This document shows positions 17,283-26,729 of a DNA stretch of 64,000 nt, piece after piece; within the stretch, counting starts at the first letter, position 1; the number at the start of each line of letters is the position of its first letter. This DNA is from Aureisphaera galaxeae (GTDB lineage Bacteria > Bacteroidota > Bacteroidia > Flavobacteriales > Flavobacteriaceae). The notes under the pieces are model-generated. The model did not search any database. It was given only the letters and a program-made list of their open reading frames with translations, and was not told the origin of the DNA. Both the position numbers and the translations under genes were made by a program. The stretch is from the NCBI RefSeq assembly GCF_028561275.1, contig NZ_JAQQTF010000006.1:62001-126000 (forward strand). Direction: 5' to 3'.

Positions 17283-18038
17283 TTATCGGGTAATCAATAT
17301 TACACTGGTCAATACCACAGTGAAAAGTGACAGCAATGCGGGAACATCTGGTATAAAACCAGATTTCTTAACTCCCTTTAAAGAAGGCTCCACATATACC
17401 ACGTCATTCTGTTTTAAATAGTAAAAAGGACTGGTGAAAAAGTCGGTTTTGGTAAGGTCTACCTTAGTAACCTCCTGTTTCCCGTCCACTTCCCGGATCA
17501 CCATAACATTTTCCCTTCTTCCATCTTCTGAAAGATCTCCAGCCAGCCCGATGGCCTGTGGAAGCGTCACCTGTTCATCCGAAATGGTATATACCCCTGG
17601 ACTATTTACACCACCTAAAACGGTAATCTTGAAATTCATAATGCGAACATCAACTACTATATCGGTAATGAATTCAGAAAGTTTGGATTTCAATTCTCCT
17701 TGTAGTTCATCCCGGGTTTTTCCACTTGCCTTGAATGTTCCTAAAACAGGAAAATTAATATTCCCTTGGGAGTTCACTAAGTACCCTTGTAGCGTCGGAT
17801 TGACATTACCTACATTTCCCTCGAGCCCCGTTTTTCTTTGGAATGGTTCCAAAGATTCACGGCTCATGGAAGAAATAGAAATATGTAGAACGTCATTGTT
17901 CTGTATAATGGGTTCGAACGAAAGTGCTTCCCCATTGGTGGCAAGCCCTTCAACATCCTGAAAATAAATTATCTGCTTTTTTGTAGCACAGGAAACGACT
18001 AAGAAAAGTGTGCATACAAGAAGAAGAGATTGTTTCAT
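17283..18038 (-). CDS. wza: Polysaccharide export outer-membrane lipoprotein (Wza-like)
   Basis: The 251-residue protein has a lipoprotein signal (lipobox VVSC, then ATKK), a poly_export domain (VLHISISSMSRESLEPF region, about 45-130) and a SLBB domain (about 140-215, KITVLGGVNSPGVYTI and DVVYVEP). It ends in a transmembrane helix (LLSLFTVVLTSVILITR). The C-terminal helix is typical of Bacteroidota Wza homologues. It forms the outer-membrane exit pore for the polymer made by the upstream enzymes. It has its own promoter-like -7 box at 18056-18063, separate from the pglF-type gene that ends at 18087, so export genes may be transcribed independently as well. Confidence 0.92.
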   Translation of the reverse strand: MKQSLLLVCTLFLVVSCATKKQIIYFQDVEGLATNGEALSFEPIIQNNDVLHISISSMSRESLEPFQRKTGLEGNVGNVNPTLQGYLVNSQGNINFPVLGTFKASGKTRDELQGELKSKLSEFITDIVVDVRIMNFKITVLGGVNSPGVYTISDEQVTLPQAIGLAGDLSEDGRRENVMVIREVDGKQEVTKVDLTKTDFFTSPFYYLKQNDVVYVEPSLKGVKKSGFIPDVPALLSLFTVVLTSVILITR

Positions 18039-18055
18039 AGTGGCATATAATTATG

Positions 18056-18063
18056 CAAATATA
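18056..18063 (-). promoter_or_regulatory. Possible internal promoter (-7 box) before wza
   Basis: TATATTTG on the minus strand matches TAnnTTTG and lies 18 bp before the wza ATG in the 48-bp gap after the pglF-type gene. No good -33 box is present at the normal distance, so strength is uncertain. Confidence 0.35.
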
Positions 18064-18086
18064 ATCTTTTCGTTAAATGATAAGCT

Positions 18087-20072
18087 TTAGGTAGTAGTGA
18101 CTTCGGGATTAATCTGGGATTCTTCATCCAATTCGGCAAATTCTGAATTCTCACTTTTAAATTCGGGCACCAATTCCTTCAATAATTTCACCACTTTCTT
18201 GTCTTTATGGCGAGTGGCAGTTTTAATGATTTCCTTTACCTTTTTCTTGATGATGGGGAATTCACCCGCTGGTACCTTAGATACCATAATCTTTGGGTGA
18301 TAGGTTGGTAAAGTGGTTGAAGAATCATTAAGAAGCTCTTCGTAGAGTTTTTCTCCGGGACGCAGCCCAACAATCTGGATGTCGATATCCTCATAAGGCT
18401 CAAGTCCTGAAAGACGGATCATACGTTCGGCCAAATCCAAGATACGTACCGGTTTGCCCATATCGAACACATAAATCTCACCCCCTTTGCCCATGGTTCC
18501 CGCCTGTAATACCAATTGACAAGCTTCCGGAATGGTCATGAAATAACGGATGATATCCTTATGCGTAACGGTAACGGGACCGCCTTGCATGATCTGTTTT
18601 CTGAAATGGGGAATCACCGAACCGCTGGAACCTAACACGTTTCCAAAACGTGTCGTAATAAATCGGGTATAGACACCTTTTTCATTCTGAAGGGACTGCA
18701 CATACATTTCGGCCACTCTCTTTGAAGCCCCCATAACATTGGTCGGGTTCACGGCCTTATCGGTAGAAACCATCACGAATTTTTCGATATCGTAGTTAAT
18801 GGCCAAGATGGAAATATTGACTGTACCCAAGATATTCACATAAATCGCTTCGTGGGGGTTTCGTTCAATAAGCGGAACATGTTTGTAGGCAGCGGCATGA
18901 TAAATGATGTCGAAGTCGTATTTCTTGAACATCAACTCCATACGGTACATATTACTAATATCCGCCAATTCGGTAATGAAATTGAGCTTGGGATGGTTTC
19001 GGACTAGATACAGTTCCAACTCATGCAAAGCCGATTCTGCCTGGTCCAATATGATGATCCTTTCTGGGTGAAATTTGGCCAACTGACGAACAATCTCACT
19101 TCCAATAGATCCTGCTCCACCTGTTACCAGTACCGTTTTACCTAGAATATCTTTTTTAATGACCTTGTCATCAATATTGATAGGTTCCCGTTCCAGCAAG
19201 TCTTCAATCTGAATGGGTTTGATCTGATTTCGGATATCTGCCTTGGTATTCCAAGTTTCCATGGAGGGTACATTAAACACCTCTATGTTTTCCGAAATAC
19301 AATCTTCAACGATTTGGTTCTTAAGCTTACCCGAAAGGGATTCATGTACAATCAACACCCCTTCAATATTCAATTCCAGCAAGGCTTGTGTGAGTGAGCC
19401 CTTCACAGGAATTACGGGCTTTCCAGCAATCTTATATTTTTTGGAACCAAAATTTCGAGTCACAAATCCTACCAATTCAAACGGCATATTTGATTCGTTG
19501 GTAATCGCATTTCCTACCGAAATGGTCTGATCATCGACCCCTATGATGACCACTCTTTTCTTATTGCTTCCTACGGCTGCTTTCTTCAAAAACTGATAGC
19601 TCTCCTTCACCACAACGCGAAAAAGAAGCATACAGGAAAAGGAAAGTAGCATATAGGTAAATAGAAAGGTGGTAAGGAATACCTTTTCCCCCATCATTAG
19701 TTCATATACCGTATTGAATATAAAAACAGTCGCTGCCGTTAGCATACTGGACAGTGCCAGTTTCTTGATGTCGGTAAACGTAGAATGCCGAATGATACCG
19801 GCATAGGTTCTAAACAAAAAGAAAAAAATAAGATTCACTGCAGCAATGGACGCAAACTGCAAGGGGATAGAAATGACTTCGTGAAAGCTGATTGGGGTTC
19901 CCCTAAGGATAAGGTAGACCAATAGCATTGAAAAAATGAGCAAAATAGAATCTATGATAAATACCGTCCATCGCGGCAAATATCGCTGATCCAGTAGCTT
20001 CAGTTTATTATCTCCATCGTACAACTGGCTTAATAAAAAAGCACTTCTTTTCACATGATTAAGATTAGGCAC
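18087..20072 (-). CDS. Membrane-bound nucleotide-sugar 4,6-dehydratase (PglF/FlaA1/CapD family)
   Basis: The 661-residue protein has four N-terminal TM helices (about 30-160), a CoA-binding-like Rossmann region and a SDR-extended catalytic domain. The latter shows GGAGSIGSEIVRQL (NAD binding, about residue 315), YHAAAYKHVPLIE and STDKAVNPTNVMGASKR. In this long-form family the usual YxxxK Tyr is replaced and the STDKA region provides catalysis, as here. PglF converts UDP-GlcNAc to the 4-keto-6-deoxy sugar. Directly upstream in the same transcript are an aminotransferase, an acetyltransferase and a PglC-like transferase, so the product is probably UDP-di-N-acetylbacillosamine or a close relative. 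A CapD-type epimerase role is the alternative. Confidence 0.9.
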   Translation of the reverse strand: MPNLNHVKRSAFLLSQLYDGDNKLKLLDQRYLPRWTVFIIDSILLIFSMLLVYLILRGTPISFHEVISIPLQFASIAAVNLIFFFLFRTYAGIIRHSTFTDIKKLALSSMLTAATVFIFNTVYELMMGEKVFLTTFLFTYMLLSFSCMLLFRVVVKESYQFLKKAAVGSNKKRVVIIGVDDQTISVGNAITNESNMPFELVGFVTRNFGSKKYKIAGKPVIPVKGSLTQALLELNIEGVLIVHESLSGKLKNQIVEDCISENIEVFNVPSMETWNTKADIRNQIKPIQIEDLLEREPINIDDKVIKKDILGKTVLVTGGAGSIGSEIVRQLAKFHPERIIILDQAESALHELELYLVRNHPKLNFITELADISNMYRMELMFKKYDFDIIYHAAAYKHVPLIERNPHEAIYVNILGTVNISILAINYDIEKFVMVSTDKAVNPTNVMGASKRVAEMYVQSLQNEKGVYTRFITTRFGNVLGSSGSVIPHFRKQIMQGGPVTVTHKDIIRYFMTIPEACQLVLQAGTMGKGGEIYVFDMGKPVRILDLAERMIRLSGLEPYEDIDIQIVGLRPGEKLYEELLNDSSTTLPTYHPKIMVSKVPAGEFPIIKKKVKEIIKTATRHKDKKVVKLLKELVPEFKSENSEFAELDEESQINPEVTTT

Positions 20073-20089
20073 ACAAATATAGCTATAAT

Positions 20090-21217
20090 CTAGACTATTT
20101 GGGCGATAACCGTGTTAATCCTTTGTTTCTGTTGCGTTGTTAAATTGGAACCTGAAGGCAAGCAAAGTCCATTTTCGAAGAGCCTTTCGGCTACGTCGGT
20201 TCCGTAGTAGGGATGGTTTTTGAATACAGGTTGCAAGTGCATGGGTTTCCATAGGGGCCTGGATTCAATATTGTCACCTTCTAAGGCCAGTCGGAGTTCT
20301 TCTGAAGTGAATCCGGCAGAGGCTTCTAAAGTGATACAGCTTAACCAGTGATTGGAAAGCCGATCTTCATCTTTTTCAGTAAAGACAGTAACTCCATCAT
20401 TGTTCTTGAATAGATCGGTATAAAAAGTATGATTGGCACGGCGGAGTCCCACATGCTTATCCAGTACTTCCATTTGTCCGCGTCCTATACCCGCACAAAT
20501 ATTGCTCAATCTATAATTATAGCCTATCTCGCTATGTTCATAGTGTGGCGCTGCATCCCTCGCCTGCGTGGCCCAAAACACCACTTTTTCCTTTACTTTG
20601 GGATCTCGGGTAACCAATGCCCCTCCTCCTGAGGTGGTAATGATCTTATTTCCGTTGAAAGACAGTATGGAGATATCCCCAAAACTACCACAAGGACCCC
20701 CTTTGTAATAGCTCCCCAGGGCTTCGGCGCTATCTTCCACAATAGGGATATCATGTTTTTTTGCGATCGCTACTATCTCGTCCACCTTAAAAGGCATTCC
20801 GTAGAGATGTACAGCGATAATGGCTTTTGGCTTTTTTCCTTTTGCAATTCGATCTACAATCGCCTTTTCTAAGTGTTCGGGGCAGATGTTCCAAGTATCT
20901 ACTTCGCTATCCACAAAAACGGGTGTAGCCCCTTGATAAATAATGGGATTAGCAGAAGCACTGAATGTCATGCTCTGACAGATAACCTCATCCCCAGCTC
21001 CAACACCCAACTGAATCAAAGCCAAGTGAATCGCCGCTGTCCCAGAACTTAGAGCGGCAACGTGAAATCCTTCACCAAAATAGGCTTCCAAGGCCTGTTC
21101 GAATCCATTTACATTAGGACCCAATGGAGCGATCCAATTGGTAGCAAAGGCTTCATCTACATAGTTCTTTTCGGTTCCTCCCATATGGGGTGAAGACAAA
21201 TATATTCTCTCGTTCAT
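20090..21217 (-). CDS. DegT/DnrJ/EryC1/StrS sugar aminotransferase (PglE-like)
   Basis: The 375-residue PLP enzyme shows the family hallmarks: ALSSGTAAIHLAL near residue 58, VEDSAEALGSYYKGG, and the PLP lysine in SFNGNKIITTSGGGAL near residue 190. It would transfer an amino group from glutamate to a 4-keto sugar nucleotide such as the PglF product. It sits 17 bp upstream of the dehydratase gene and 3 bp downstream of the PglD-like acetyltransferase, the same functional trio as in Campylobacter bacillosamine synthesis. Confidence 0.92.
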   Translation of the reverse strand: MNERIYLSSPHMGGTEKNYVDEAFATNWIAPLGPNVNGFEQALEAYFGEGFHVAALSSGTAAIHLALIQLGVGAGDEVICQSMTFSASANPIIYQGATPVFVDSEVDTWNICPEHLEKAIVDRIAKGKKPKAIIAVHLYGMPFKVDEIVAIAKKHDIPIVEDSAEALGSYYKGGPCGSFGDISILSFNGNKIITTSGGGALVTRDPKVKEKVVFWATQARDAAPHYEHSEIGYNYRLSNICAGIGRGQMEVLDKHVGLRRANHTFYTDLFKNNDGVTVFTEKDEDRLSNHWLSCITLEASAGFTSEELRLALEGDNIESRPLWKPMHLQPVFKNHPYYGTDVAERLFENGLCLPSGSNLTTQQKQRINTVIAQIV

Positions 21218-21220
21218 AGT

Positions 21221-21820
21221 TTATCGTATGATTTTGGCTGGGTTCCCATATACCATAGCTCCATCGGGAACATCTTTGGTGACCACGGCTCCTGCTCCTA
21301 TTGTAGCTCCCTTTCCTATCGCAATACCGGGTAGGATGACACTTCCCGCTCCTACCAAAGTACCTTCACCAATAGTAACACCTCCTGCAACAGCAGCGTT
21401 AATGGCAATATGACAATAATCGCCCACCACAACATTATGCGCTACCGTGGCATTGTGATTTACAATACAGAAACGCCCCAATGAAACATCTGCATCTATG
21501 ACCGTTTGTGCCATGATCGTGGTTCCTTTACCTATGGAGACAGACGGATACACCACAGCACTTGGGTGTGTTAAAATAGGAAAGTCGGCATCGAACTTTT
21601 CCGATAGTTTCCTACGGACTTCGTTATTCCCTACCGAAATACATATAGTGGCTTGCGACAAGTCTTCCCCGTTGTATTTGGAAACAGGAACGTCTAGGAT
21701 GGTTCCGTTTTTGGGAGCGTCATCATAAATTTGGATTACCTGCAGGTTTCCGATACTCCTAATGAGATCTACCATGGCAAAACAATGGCCTCCTGCACCG
21801 TATAAAATTAGGTCTTTCAT
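21221..21820 (-). CDS. Sugar O/N-acetyltransferase (PglD-like, left-handed beta-helix)
   Basis: The 199-residue protein combines an N-terminal PglD_N Rossmann-like domain (LILYGAGGHCFAMVDLIRS) with a left-handed beta-helix of hexapeptide repeats (about 85-190), including VNHNATVAHNVVVGDYCHI. The His of the HNATVAH segment is the expected general base in PglD. It would acetylate the C4 amine made by the aminotransferase using acetyl-CoA. Its start overlaps the stop of the PglC-like gene by four bases (ATGA), implying coupled translation. Confidence 0.9.
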   Translation of the reverse strand: MKDLILYGAGGHCFAMVDLIRSIGNLQVIQIYDDAPKNGTILDVPVSKYNGEDLSQATICISVGNNEVRRKLSEKFDADFPILTHPSAVVYPSVSIGKGTTIMAQTVIDADVSLGRFCIVNHNATVAHNVVVGDYCHIAINAAVAGGVTIGEGTLVGAGSVILPGIAIGKGATIGAGAVVTKDVPDGAMVYGNPAKIIR

Positions 21821-22428
21821 TCTTGCTGTGTTCCTTTAAAGGGTGTTGCCGTTGCCGAATCCGCTTCGCTAATGTCTTTCCGAAGAAAAACTTTGGCAAC
21901 CGTTTTAAACAGGATTTTTAGATCCAACAAAAAGCTAATGTGTTGGGCATAGTAAACGTCATATTCAAACTTTTTCTCCCACGATATAGCATTTCTACCA
22001 TTTACTTGGGCCCAGCCTGTAATTCCAGGAGTTACATTATGTCGTTGCTTCTGAAAATCGTTGTACAAAGATAGATATTGTGGTAGCAATGGCCGTGGCC
22101 CAACAAAACTCATCTCCCCTTTTATCACATTGAGTAATTGGGGGATTTCATCCAGAGAAGTGGACCGCACCCATTTCCCCAAGGAAGTAAGGCGTTCGTT
22201 ATCGGGTAACAGGTTTCCATTGGTATCTTTCGCATCCGTCATGGTCTTGAATTTCACAATCTTGAAAATACGTTCGTTCTTGCCCGGCCTTCTTTGAAAG
22301 AAAAAAGGACTTCCTTTTAAATGTATTGTTAGTAACAGGGCTACTATTAAAAATATGGGGAATAAAACCACAAAGGCCAGCGAGCCAAAAAGGATATCGA
22401 AAAGTGGTTTTACAAATGCTTTGTACAC
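21817..22428 (-). CDS. Initiating phosphoglycosyl transferase (PglC/WcaJ-type bacterial sugar transferase)
   Basis: The 203-residue protein is a short monotopic phosphoglycosyl transferase: one N-terminal membrane helix (LFDILFGSLAFVVLFPIFLI), then the catalytic domain with FKTM, SLDEIPQLLNVIKGEMSFVGPRP and GITGWAQVNGRNAISWE. Its size equals PglC rather than the larger WcaJ. It would load the first sugar phosphate onto undecaprenyl phosphate; PglC uses UDP-diNAcBac, matching the neighbouring PglD/E/F-type genes. It therefore probably starts the repeat unit. Confidence 0.92.
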   Translation of the reverse strand: MYKAFVKPLFDILFGSLAFVVLFPIFLIVALLLTIHLKGSPFFFQRRPGKNERIFKIVKFKTMTDAKDTNGNLLPDNERLTSLGKWVRSTSLDEIPQLLNVIKGEMSFVGPRPLLPQYLSLYNDFQKQRHNVTPGITGWAQVNGRNAISWEKKFEYDVYYAQHISFLLDLKILFKTVAKVFLRKDISEADSATATPFKGTQQE

Positions 22429-22439
22429 TTAGGTTGTTA

Positions 22440-23597
22440 TTAAGAATTCAACAAATTCTCGTATTCCTTAGAAAGTTCGCCCCAAATATAACTCCTCTCA
22501 AACTGTTCTTTGATGCTACTTCGGCTCGATTTGGCCAAACGCTCGAACAAAACCTCATCTTCCCTTAATTGCTTCATGGCATGGAATAAAGCTTCTTCAT
22601 CCTTAGCGGGTACTATTTTTCCGTTTTCATTTTCAGTAATGATTTCATTACAGCCATTGATGTCACTGACGATACAGGGAAGTTCCATGGCACATGCCTG
22701 CATCACTACATTGGGGAAGCCTTCGCGGTAACTCGGAAATACCAAGGCATCACTTAAGGCAAAAAACGGACGAACATCGGTTTGATAACCAGTCGTAATG
22801 ATCCCTTCGTGTTCGTTGATGGTTTTTGAAGTCCATTCGGAAACAGCATCCAAATCGTCTTCGAAAGGTCCTACCAAAAGCAAAGTGACTTTGGGTTTCT
22901 CTTCATATAATTTTGAAAAAGCCGCTACCATCTCGTTAATTCCTTTGTCCTTCACAATGCGCCCTACGAAAACATAAATGAAGGTAGTATCTGGAATCCC
23001 AAATTCGGATCGAATGGCCCGTAAGTCTTCTTCAGAAAAATGAGTTCTAGAAAAATAGGTCGTATCTATCCCATTGGAACTCCCTTTCCCGATAATCTTC
23101 AGCTTCTTGGGTTTGATGAATCGCTCCTGTACTATGAAATCATACAGTCCTTTGGAATTAGGATATACGCCGGTGGCAAATCGATAGGTGAGCTTTTCTA
23201 TAAAGTTGAGTAATTTCCGCTTGGGGCCTTTAGCTTCCATAAGGGGCAATCCTGCTACCGTATGTAACCTATGGGGAACACCTGCCAAATAGGCTCCCAA
23301 CATACCTACAATCCCCGCCTTAGGTGTGTGCGTGTGTACAATCTCAGGTCGCTCCCGACGCAAAAATCGGTAGAGTTTCCAAACAGCAATAAGATCTTTA
23401 AAGGGAGTGATTTTTCGGGTGAGTTCTATTGGATGTACCGGTATTCCTTCCCTTTGTCCATAGGCTTCCAAAGCGGGCCTATCTGCGGATACAGCTGTAA
23501 CATCGTACCACTGCTTCATATAGCCCAACTGACCTTCCAGTAGCTTTTCCAACGACAAGGGTATGGTGGTGATTCGTATTAGTTTTGGTTTTCCCAT
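22440..23597 (-). CDS. Glycosyltransferase family 4 (PglA-like)
   Basis: The 385-residue GT-B enzyme has an N-terminal domain with VHTHTPKAGIVGMLGAYLAG, and a Glycos_transf_1 domain with FVGRIVKDKGINEMVAAF, ALVFPSYREGFPNVVMQACA and the E-x7-E-like donor site. The HTHTPKAG motif is typical of retaining GT4 enzymes that extend undecaprenyl-linked diNAcBac or FucNAc, such as PglA. Substrates are inferred from context. Its 5' end overlaps the 3' end of the next upstream GT4 gene by 19 bp. Confidence 0.9.
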   Translation of the reverse strand: MGKPKLIRITTIPLSLEKLLEGQLGYMKQWYDVTAVSADRPALEAYGQREGIPVHPIELTRKITPFKDLIAVWKLYRFLRRERPEIVHTHTPKAGIVGMLGAYLAGVPHRLHTVAGLPLMEAKGPKRKLLNFIEKLTYRFATGVYPNSKGLYDFIVQERFIKPKKLKIIGKGSSNGIDTTYFSRTHFSEEDLRAIRSEFGIPDTTFIYVFVGRIVKDKGINEMVAAFSKLYEEKPKVTLLLVGPFEDDLDAVSEWTSKTINEHEGIITTGYQTDVRPFFALSDALVFPSYREGFPNVVMQACAMELPCIVSDINGCNEIITENENGKIVPAKDEEALFHAMKQLREDEVLFERLAKSSRSSIKEQFERSYIWGELSKEYENLLNS

Positions 23598-24670
23598 AGG
23601 GCACGATACAAGGTATTTAATTTTTGAACCATCACATGAATATCATATTCGGAAGCTCTTTGTTTACAGGCAATAGCCACTTCCTTTGCATATTGTGAAT
23701 CAGCCAATAGCTTATTCAATTTATCTGCCAAGTCTTTATCGTTCCCCTCTTCAAACAACACCCCTGCTCCTTTCACAACGGGAGTTAGTCCTGGAACGGC
23801 AGAAGCTACAAAGGGCCTTCCCGAAGCCATTCCTTCAATACTGGAAAGTGATAGACCTTCAAAATGGGAAGATAATACGACTACATCGGCCATTTTCAAT
23901 AGCGCAGGAACATCATATCGGGCGCCGGTGAAATGTATGGCTCCTTTGTGCTGCAGTTCATAAGCCAACATTTTACATTCATCCATTTTCGGTCCCTTCC
24001 CTACCAATAAAAGTGCTGTAGGTTGTTCTAGATGTGCCATCGCCTTGATGAGCGTAGCTTGGTCTTTCTGTTCCGTAAAACTGGAAACTTGAATAATGAC
24101 CCTATGGCTTTCATAGATATCTAATTCGGTTTTGGTCTTGGGCACAGCATTCCGAATCTTGGCAATATCCACTCCGTTGGGTATCCGTACAAATTTAGAG
24201 GCTGGCGCTTTTAAATGTGCCTGCAAGTTTTGCTCTACCTCTCCGGCAATGGCGACGATCTTATCGTATTTCTTGTACATCCATCGATCTACCCATTTCA
24301 TCAAAGTGCCTCTACGTCTATTGGAAGTGTTATGTTCGGTAAAGACCATTTTCACCTTAGATCCAGACAACCATTTGGCCATAGCTGCCCAATACAATCC
24401 AGGAAACAGATGAACATGGATAAGATCGTACTCTTTGAACAGTTTCCTCAATTTAAAAATGTGCTTGGGACTATAGACTGAACCCTTTGCCAACGTATGA
24501 ATTTTGCACGATCCTGTTTCTTCCAATTGTTTCAGAAAAGAATGAGGAGTCGCATCCAACAAAGCTACATCGCAGGTCGTGCCTCCTTCGTTCAATTTTG
24601 GAACCGTATCCAAAATCAATTTTTCCGCTCCTCCCGTGGCTAAGCTATTAATGACCTGAAGTATTCGCAA
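23579..24670 (-). CDS. Glycosyltransferase family 4
   Basis: This GT-B enzyme has the N-terminal RILQVINSLATGGAEKLIL signature (a capsular GT4 hallmark), IHVHLFPGLYWAAMA, and a C-terminal domain with VVLSSHFEGLSLSSIEGMASG. I place the start at the TTG at 24668-24670, giving 363 residues that begin exactly at the family motif and a short overlap with the polymerase gene. The ATG at 24716-24718 would add 16 atypical residues inside the neighbour. Acceptor and donor are unknown. Confidence 0.85.
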   Translation of the reverse strand: MRILQVINSLATGGAEKLILDTVPKLNEGGTTCDVALLDATPHSFLKQLEETGSCKIHTLAKGSVYSPKHIFKLRKLFKEYDLIHVHLFPGLYWAAMAKWLSGSKVKMVFTEHNTSNRRRGTLMKWVDRWMYKKYDKIVAIAGEVEQNLQAHLKAPASKFVRIPNGVDIAKIRNAVPKTKTELDIYESHRVIIQVSSFTEQKDQATLIKAMAHLEQPTALLLVGKGPKMDECKMLAYELQHKGAIHFTGARYDVPALLKMADVVVLSSHFEGLSLSSIEGMASGRPFVASAVPGLTPVVKGAGVLFEEGNDKDLADKLNKLLADSQYAKEVAIACKQRASEYDIHVMVQKLNTLYRALWENQN

Positions 24671-25844
24671 GGCGTAACTTTTTTTGTTGTTGAAAATAAT
24701 AGAGCGACCAAAGACCAAAAATGATCCAATAGGGAACGAGCATGTTCTTTTGTCGGATCATAATACCCAAGTTCCCCAAGATGAGACTGAAGGCTACACT
24801 TCCCAAGAGAAAGTATACCACAAATGCTTTTAGCATGTAGTTAGAAGTACGAAACCCCTTGAATGGTTTTCTCCGGAAAACTTGCACCGTAAAAATCAGT
24901 AAAATGAAATTCTCTACAGAAGCGATCACCGCTAAGATTCCGTTGATATCGAAAAACAGAGGACGGAATAGAAACGTAAACAGCTTAAGTGGGAAAGGAT
25001 AACCACTAATGTCTACCCCGGATCCTGTGCGGGCCTTATTCAAATTAGCAGATCGTTCTGAGGCAAATTCATTGATGGCAGAAACTTCCAGACTTTCCAG
25101 TTGAATGAAGTTCTGAACGTATCCGAAAATGGAAATGAACCCTACCAAGAAAACCAAAAACAGTAGTACTTTCAAATATCCCTTTAAGCGATTGTCCATC
25201 ATAAATCCAACGCCAAAGGCAAATAGCAAGAACAAAAGAATGTGTGGCCTAATAACAAAGGACAGTATGATACTAATCATAATTAGGAGCCAACGCTTCC
25301 TGAAGTCAATAAGGGCATACACAAACATGGCGATGCTAAAAAACAGCAGTGAATCTTTTCCTATTCCTGATGACCAGAAATGAAGGTTGGGCAAAAACCA
25401 TATCCAAGGAAACAACGGGATGTTGAATATGCGTATGTCTTCAAAGCTATCCAATTCGGGGAAGATATGTTGCATGATCTTAATGAGATACACGAAACCA
25501 ATGTATCCCAACAGAGCATACATCATATTCCCTGTGAAAAATGATAGTTGCAATACCTTGGATGGAATATAATTGAGTAAGTAGACCACCCCTGTAGCGG
25601 AACCTTGATCTATAATCGCCAAAATATCATCCAAAGAATAGGTCTTGGGTGCTTTCCAATAGTGGACGGCATCCCCTCCAAAGAAGGTAAGGTAGAAATG
25701 GAAAGCAATAGCAATCCCAAAATGGTAAAAGAACAGTTGACGCAACAATTTCTTATCCGATCGACCCCTCATACCACTGAAAAAATGATAATTGAATCCA
25801 ATTAAGAATACGATGAAAGTTATGCAGATATCAAGTAGCAGCAT
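24648..25844 (-). CDS. Multi-spanning membrane protein, probable Wzy-type polysaccharide polymerase
   Basis: The 398-residue protein has about ten to eleven hydrophobic helices and a periplasm-type loop. The segment FPWIWFLPNLHFWSSGIGKDSLLFF resembles the conserved region of O-antigen/EPS polymerases of the Wzy/EpsG type. No catalytic residues can be assigned by eye. Position among glycosyltransferases and a flippase, and absence of any other polymerase candidate in the locus, support the call. An acyl- or other membrane transferase is the alternative. Confidence 0.65.
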   Translation of the reverse strand: MLLLDICITFIVFLIGFNYHFFSGMRGRSDKKLLRQLFFYHFGIAIAFHFYLTFFGGDAVHYWKAPKTYSLDDILAIIDQGSATGVVYLLNYIPSKVLQLSFFTGNMMYALLGYIGFVYLIKIMQHIFPELDSFEDIRIFNIPLFPWIWFLPNLHFWSSGIGKDSLLFFSIAMFVYALIDFRKRWLLIMISIILSFVIRPHILLFLLFAFGVGFMMDNRLKGYLKVLLFLVFLVGFISIFGYVQNFIQLESLEVSAINEFASERSANLNKARTGSGVDISGYPFPLKLFTFLFRPLFFDINGILAVIASVENFILLIFTVQVFRRKPFKGFRTSNYMLKAFVVYFLLGSVAFSLILGNLGIMIRQKNMLVPYWIIFGLWSLYYFQQQKKLRLANTSGH

Positions 25845-25847
25845 TTC

Positions 25848-26729
25848 TTACTGGTTCGCGGTTATTTCGTCGAAGCGTGCTTGGGTGGTTTCAGAAAGAT
25901 TCATGGGGTCCGAAGCTTTTTTAGATACCCACCGAAACAGCATTGCCTTGGTCTTGGGGCCAAAGATAGCGGAAAAATAGTCTTTGAGTCCTGATCGTTT
26001 CAACCAATAGAACAAGCGCTTAAAACGTAGGCTTCTGGTTGTATTAGAACGCTTTACCTCCCAATCGGTTTCCATTGGCAATTCCAAGAATGCATTTAGT
26101 TCATCGATTAGCGCTGGGGTTCTTTGTACCCATTCCTCGAAAGGAACTACCAAAACACGGTCAAATTGCGAACGAAAGGAAGCTATGGCTTTATGATAAC
26201 AACTCATGTTGGTGTAACTATACCAGGGCAATTGTCCTCTATCGAAAGACGTAATATCCTGTAATAGCACGTCCTCAAAGGATTTCATCTCCCTACTTAA
26301 GCCCGAAAGCATTTTGTAGTGGGAAAAAGCCCTAGTTAAGGGGTTGCGGGTAAGGATGATGATGCGTGCCTCAGGGTTGTAGGATTTAATACCTTCTGCC
26401 ACTCCGGGTGCGTGCAGATACATAGTGCTGGCTTCAGCAAGCCATTTCTCTTCGGTTGCCAATGAAAACAACTTGTCGTAATCGGCTTCCCGCTCCACAT
26501 TGGCAATATGAAGTGATTCCGGGAATTGGGTCTTTAGATAGGTATCCCAATTGAAAAACTTGGAAGGATCGTACAGGATATCAGGAACTTCATCCACAAA
26601 GTAATTGGGTTCCTTGACTGGGCACATATATACCTGGGGAATTTGGGAAAGGGCTTCCACAAAAGAAGTGGTCCCTGCCTTCATGGCACCAACAACGAAT
26701 AAATTTGCTTTGGGTTTTCCCTCCATCAT
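25848..26729 (-). CDS. PAPS-dependent sulfotransferase (first of two)
   Basis: The 293-residue protein has the two PAPS-binding signatures of the sulfotransferase family. The 5'-phosphosulfate loop is VGAMKAGTTSFVEAL (about residues 13-27), and the 3'-phosphate segment is ARIIILTRNPLTRAFSHYKM (about 120-139) with the conserved Arg and Ser. It has no signal peptide, so it acts in the cytoplasm, probably on a lipid-linked repeat unit or sugar. Its start overlaps the GT2 stop by four bases. With the cysDNC genes of the same locus it indicates sulfated glycan synthesis. Confidence 0.9.
   Translation of the reverse strand: MMEGKPKANLFVVGAMKAGTTSFVEALSQIPQVYMCPVKEPNYFVDEVPDILYDPSKFFNWDTYLKTQFPESLHIANVEREADYDKLFSLATEEKWLAEASTMYLHAPGVAEGIKSYNPEARIIILTRNPLTRAFSHYKMLSGLSREMKSFEDVLLQDITSFDRGQLPWYSYTNMSCYHKAIASFRSQFDRVLVVPFEEWVQRTPALIDELNAFLELPMETDWEVKRSNTTRSLRFKRLFYWLKRSGLKDYFSAIFGPKTKAMLFRWVSKKASDPMNLSETTQARFDEITANQ

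Noticed and set aside
17434-17961. 175-codon plus-strand open frame
   Set aside because: Antisense to wza, Ser/Thr/Pro-rich as expected from reversed coding sequence.
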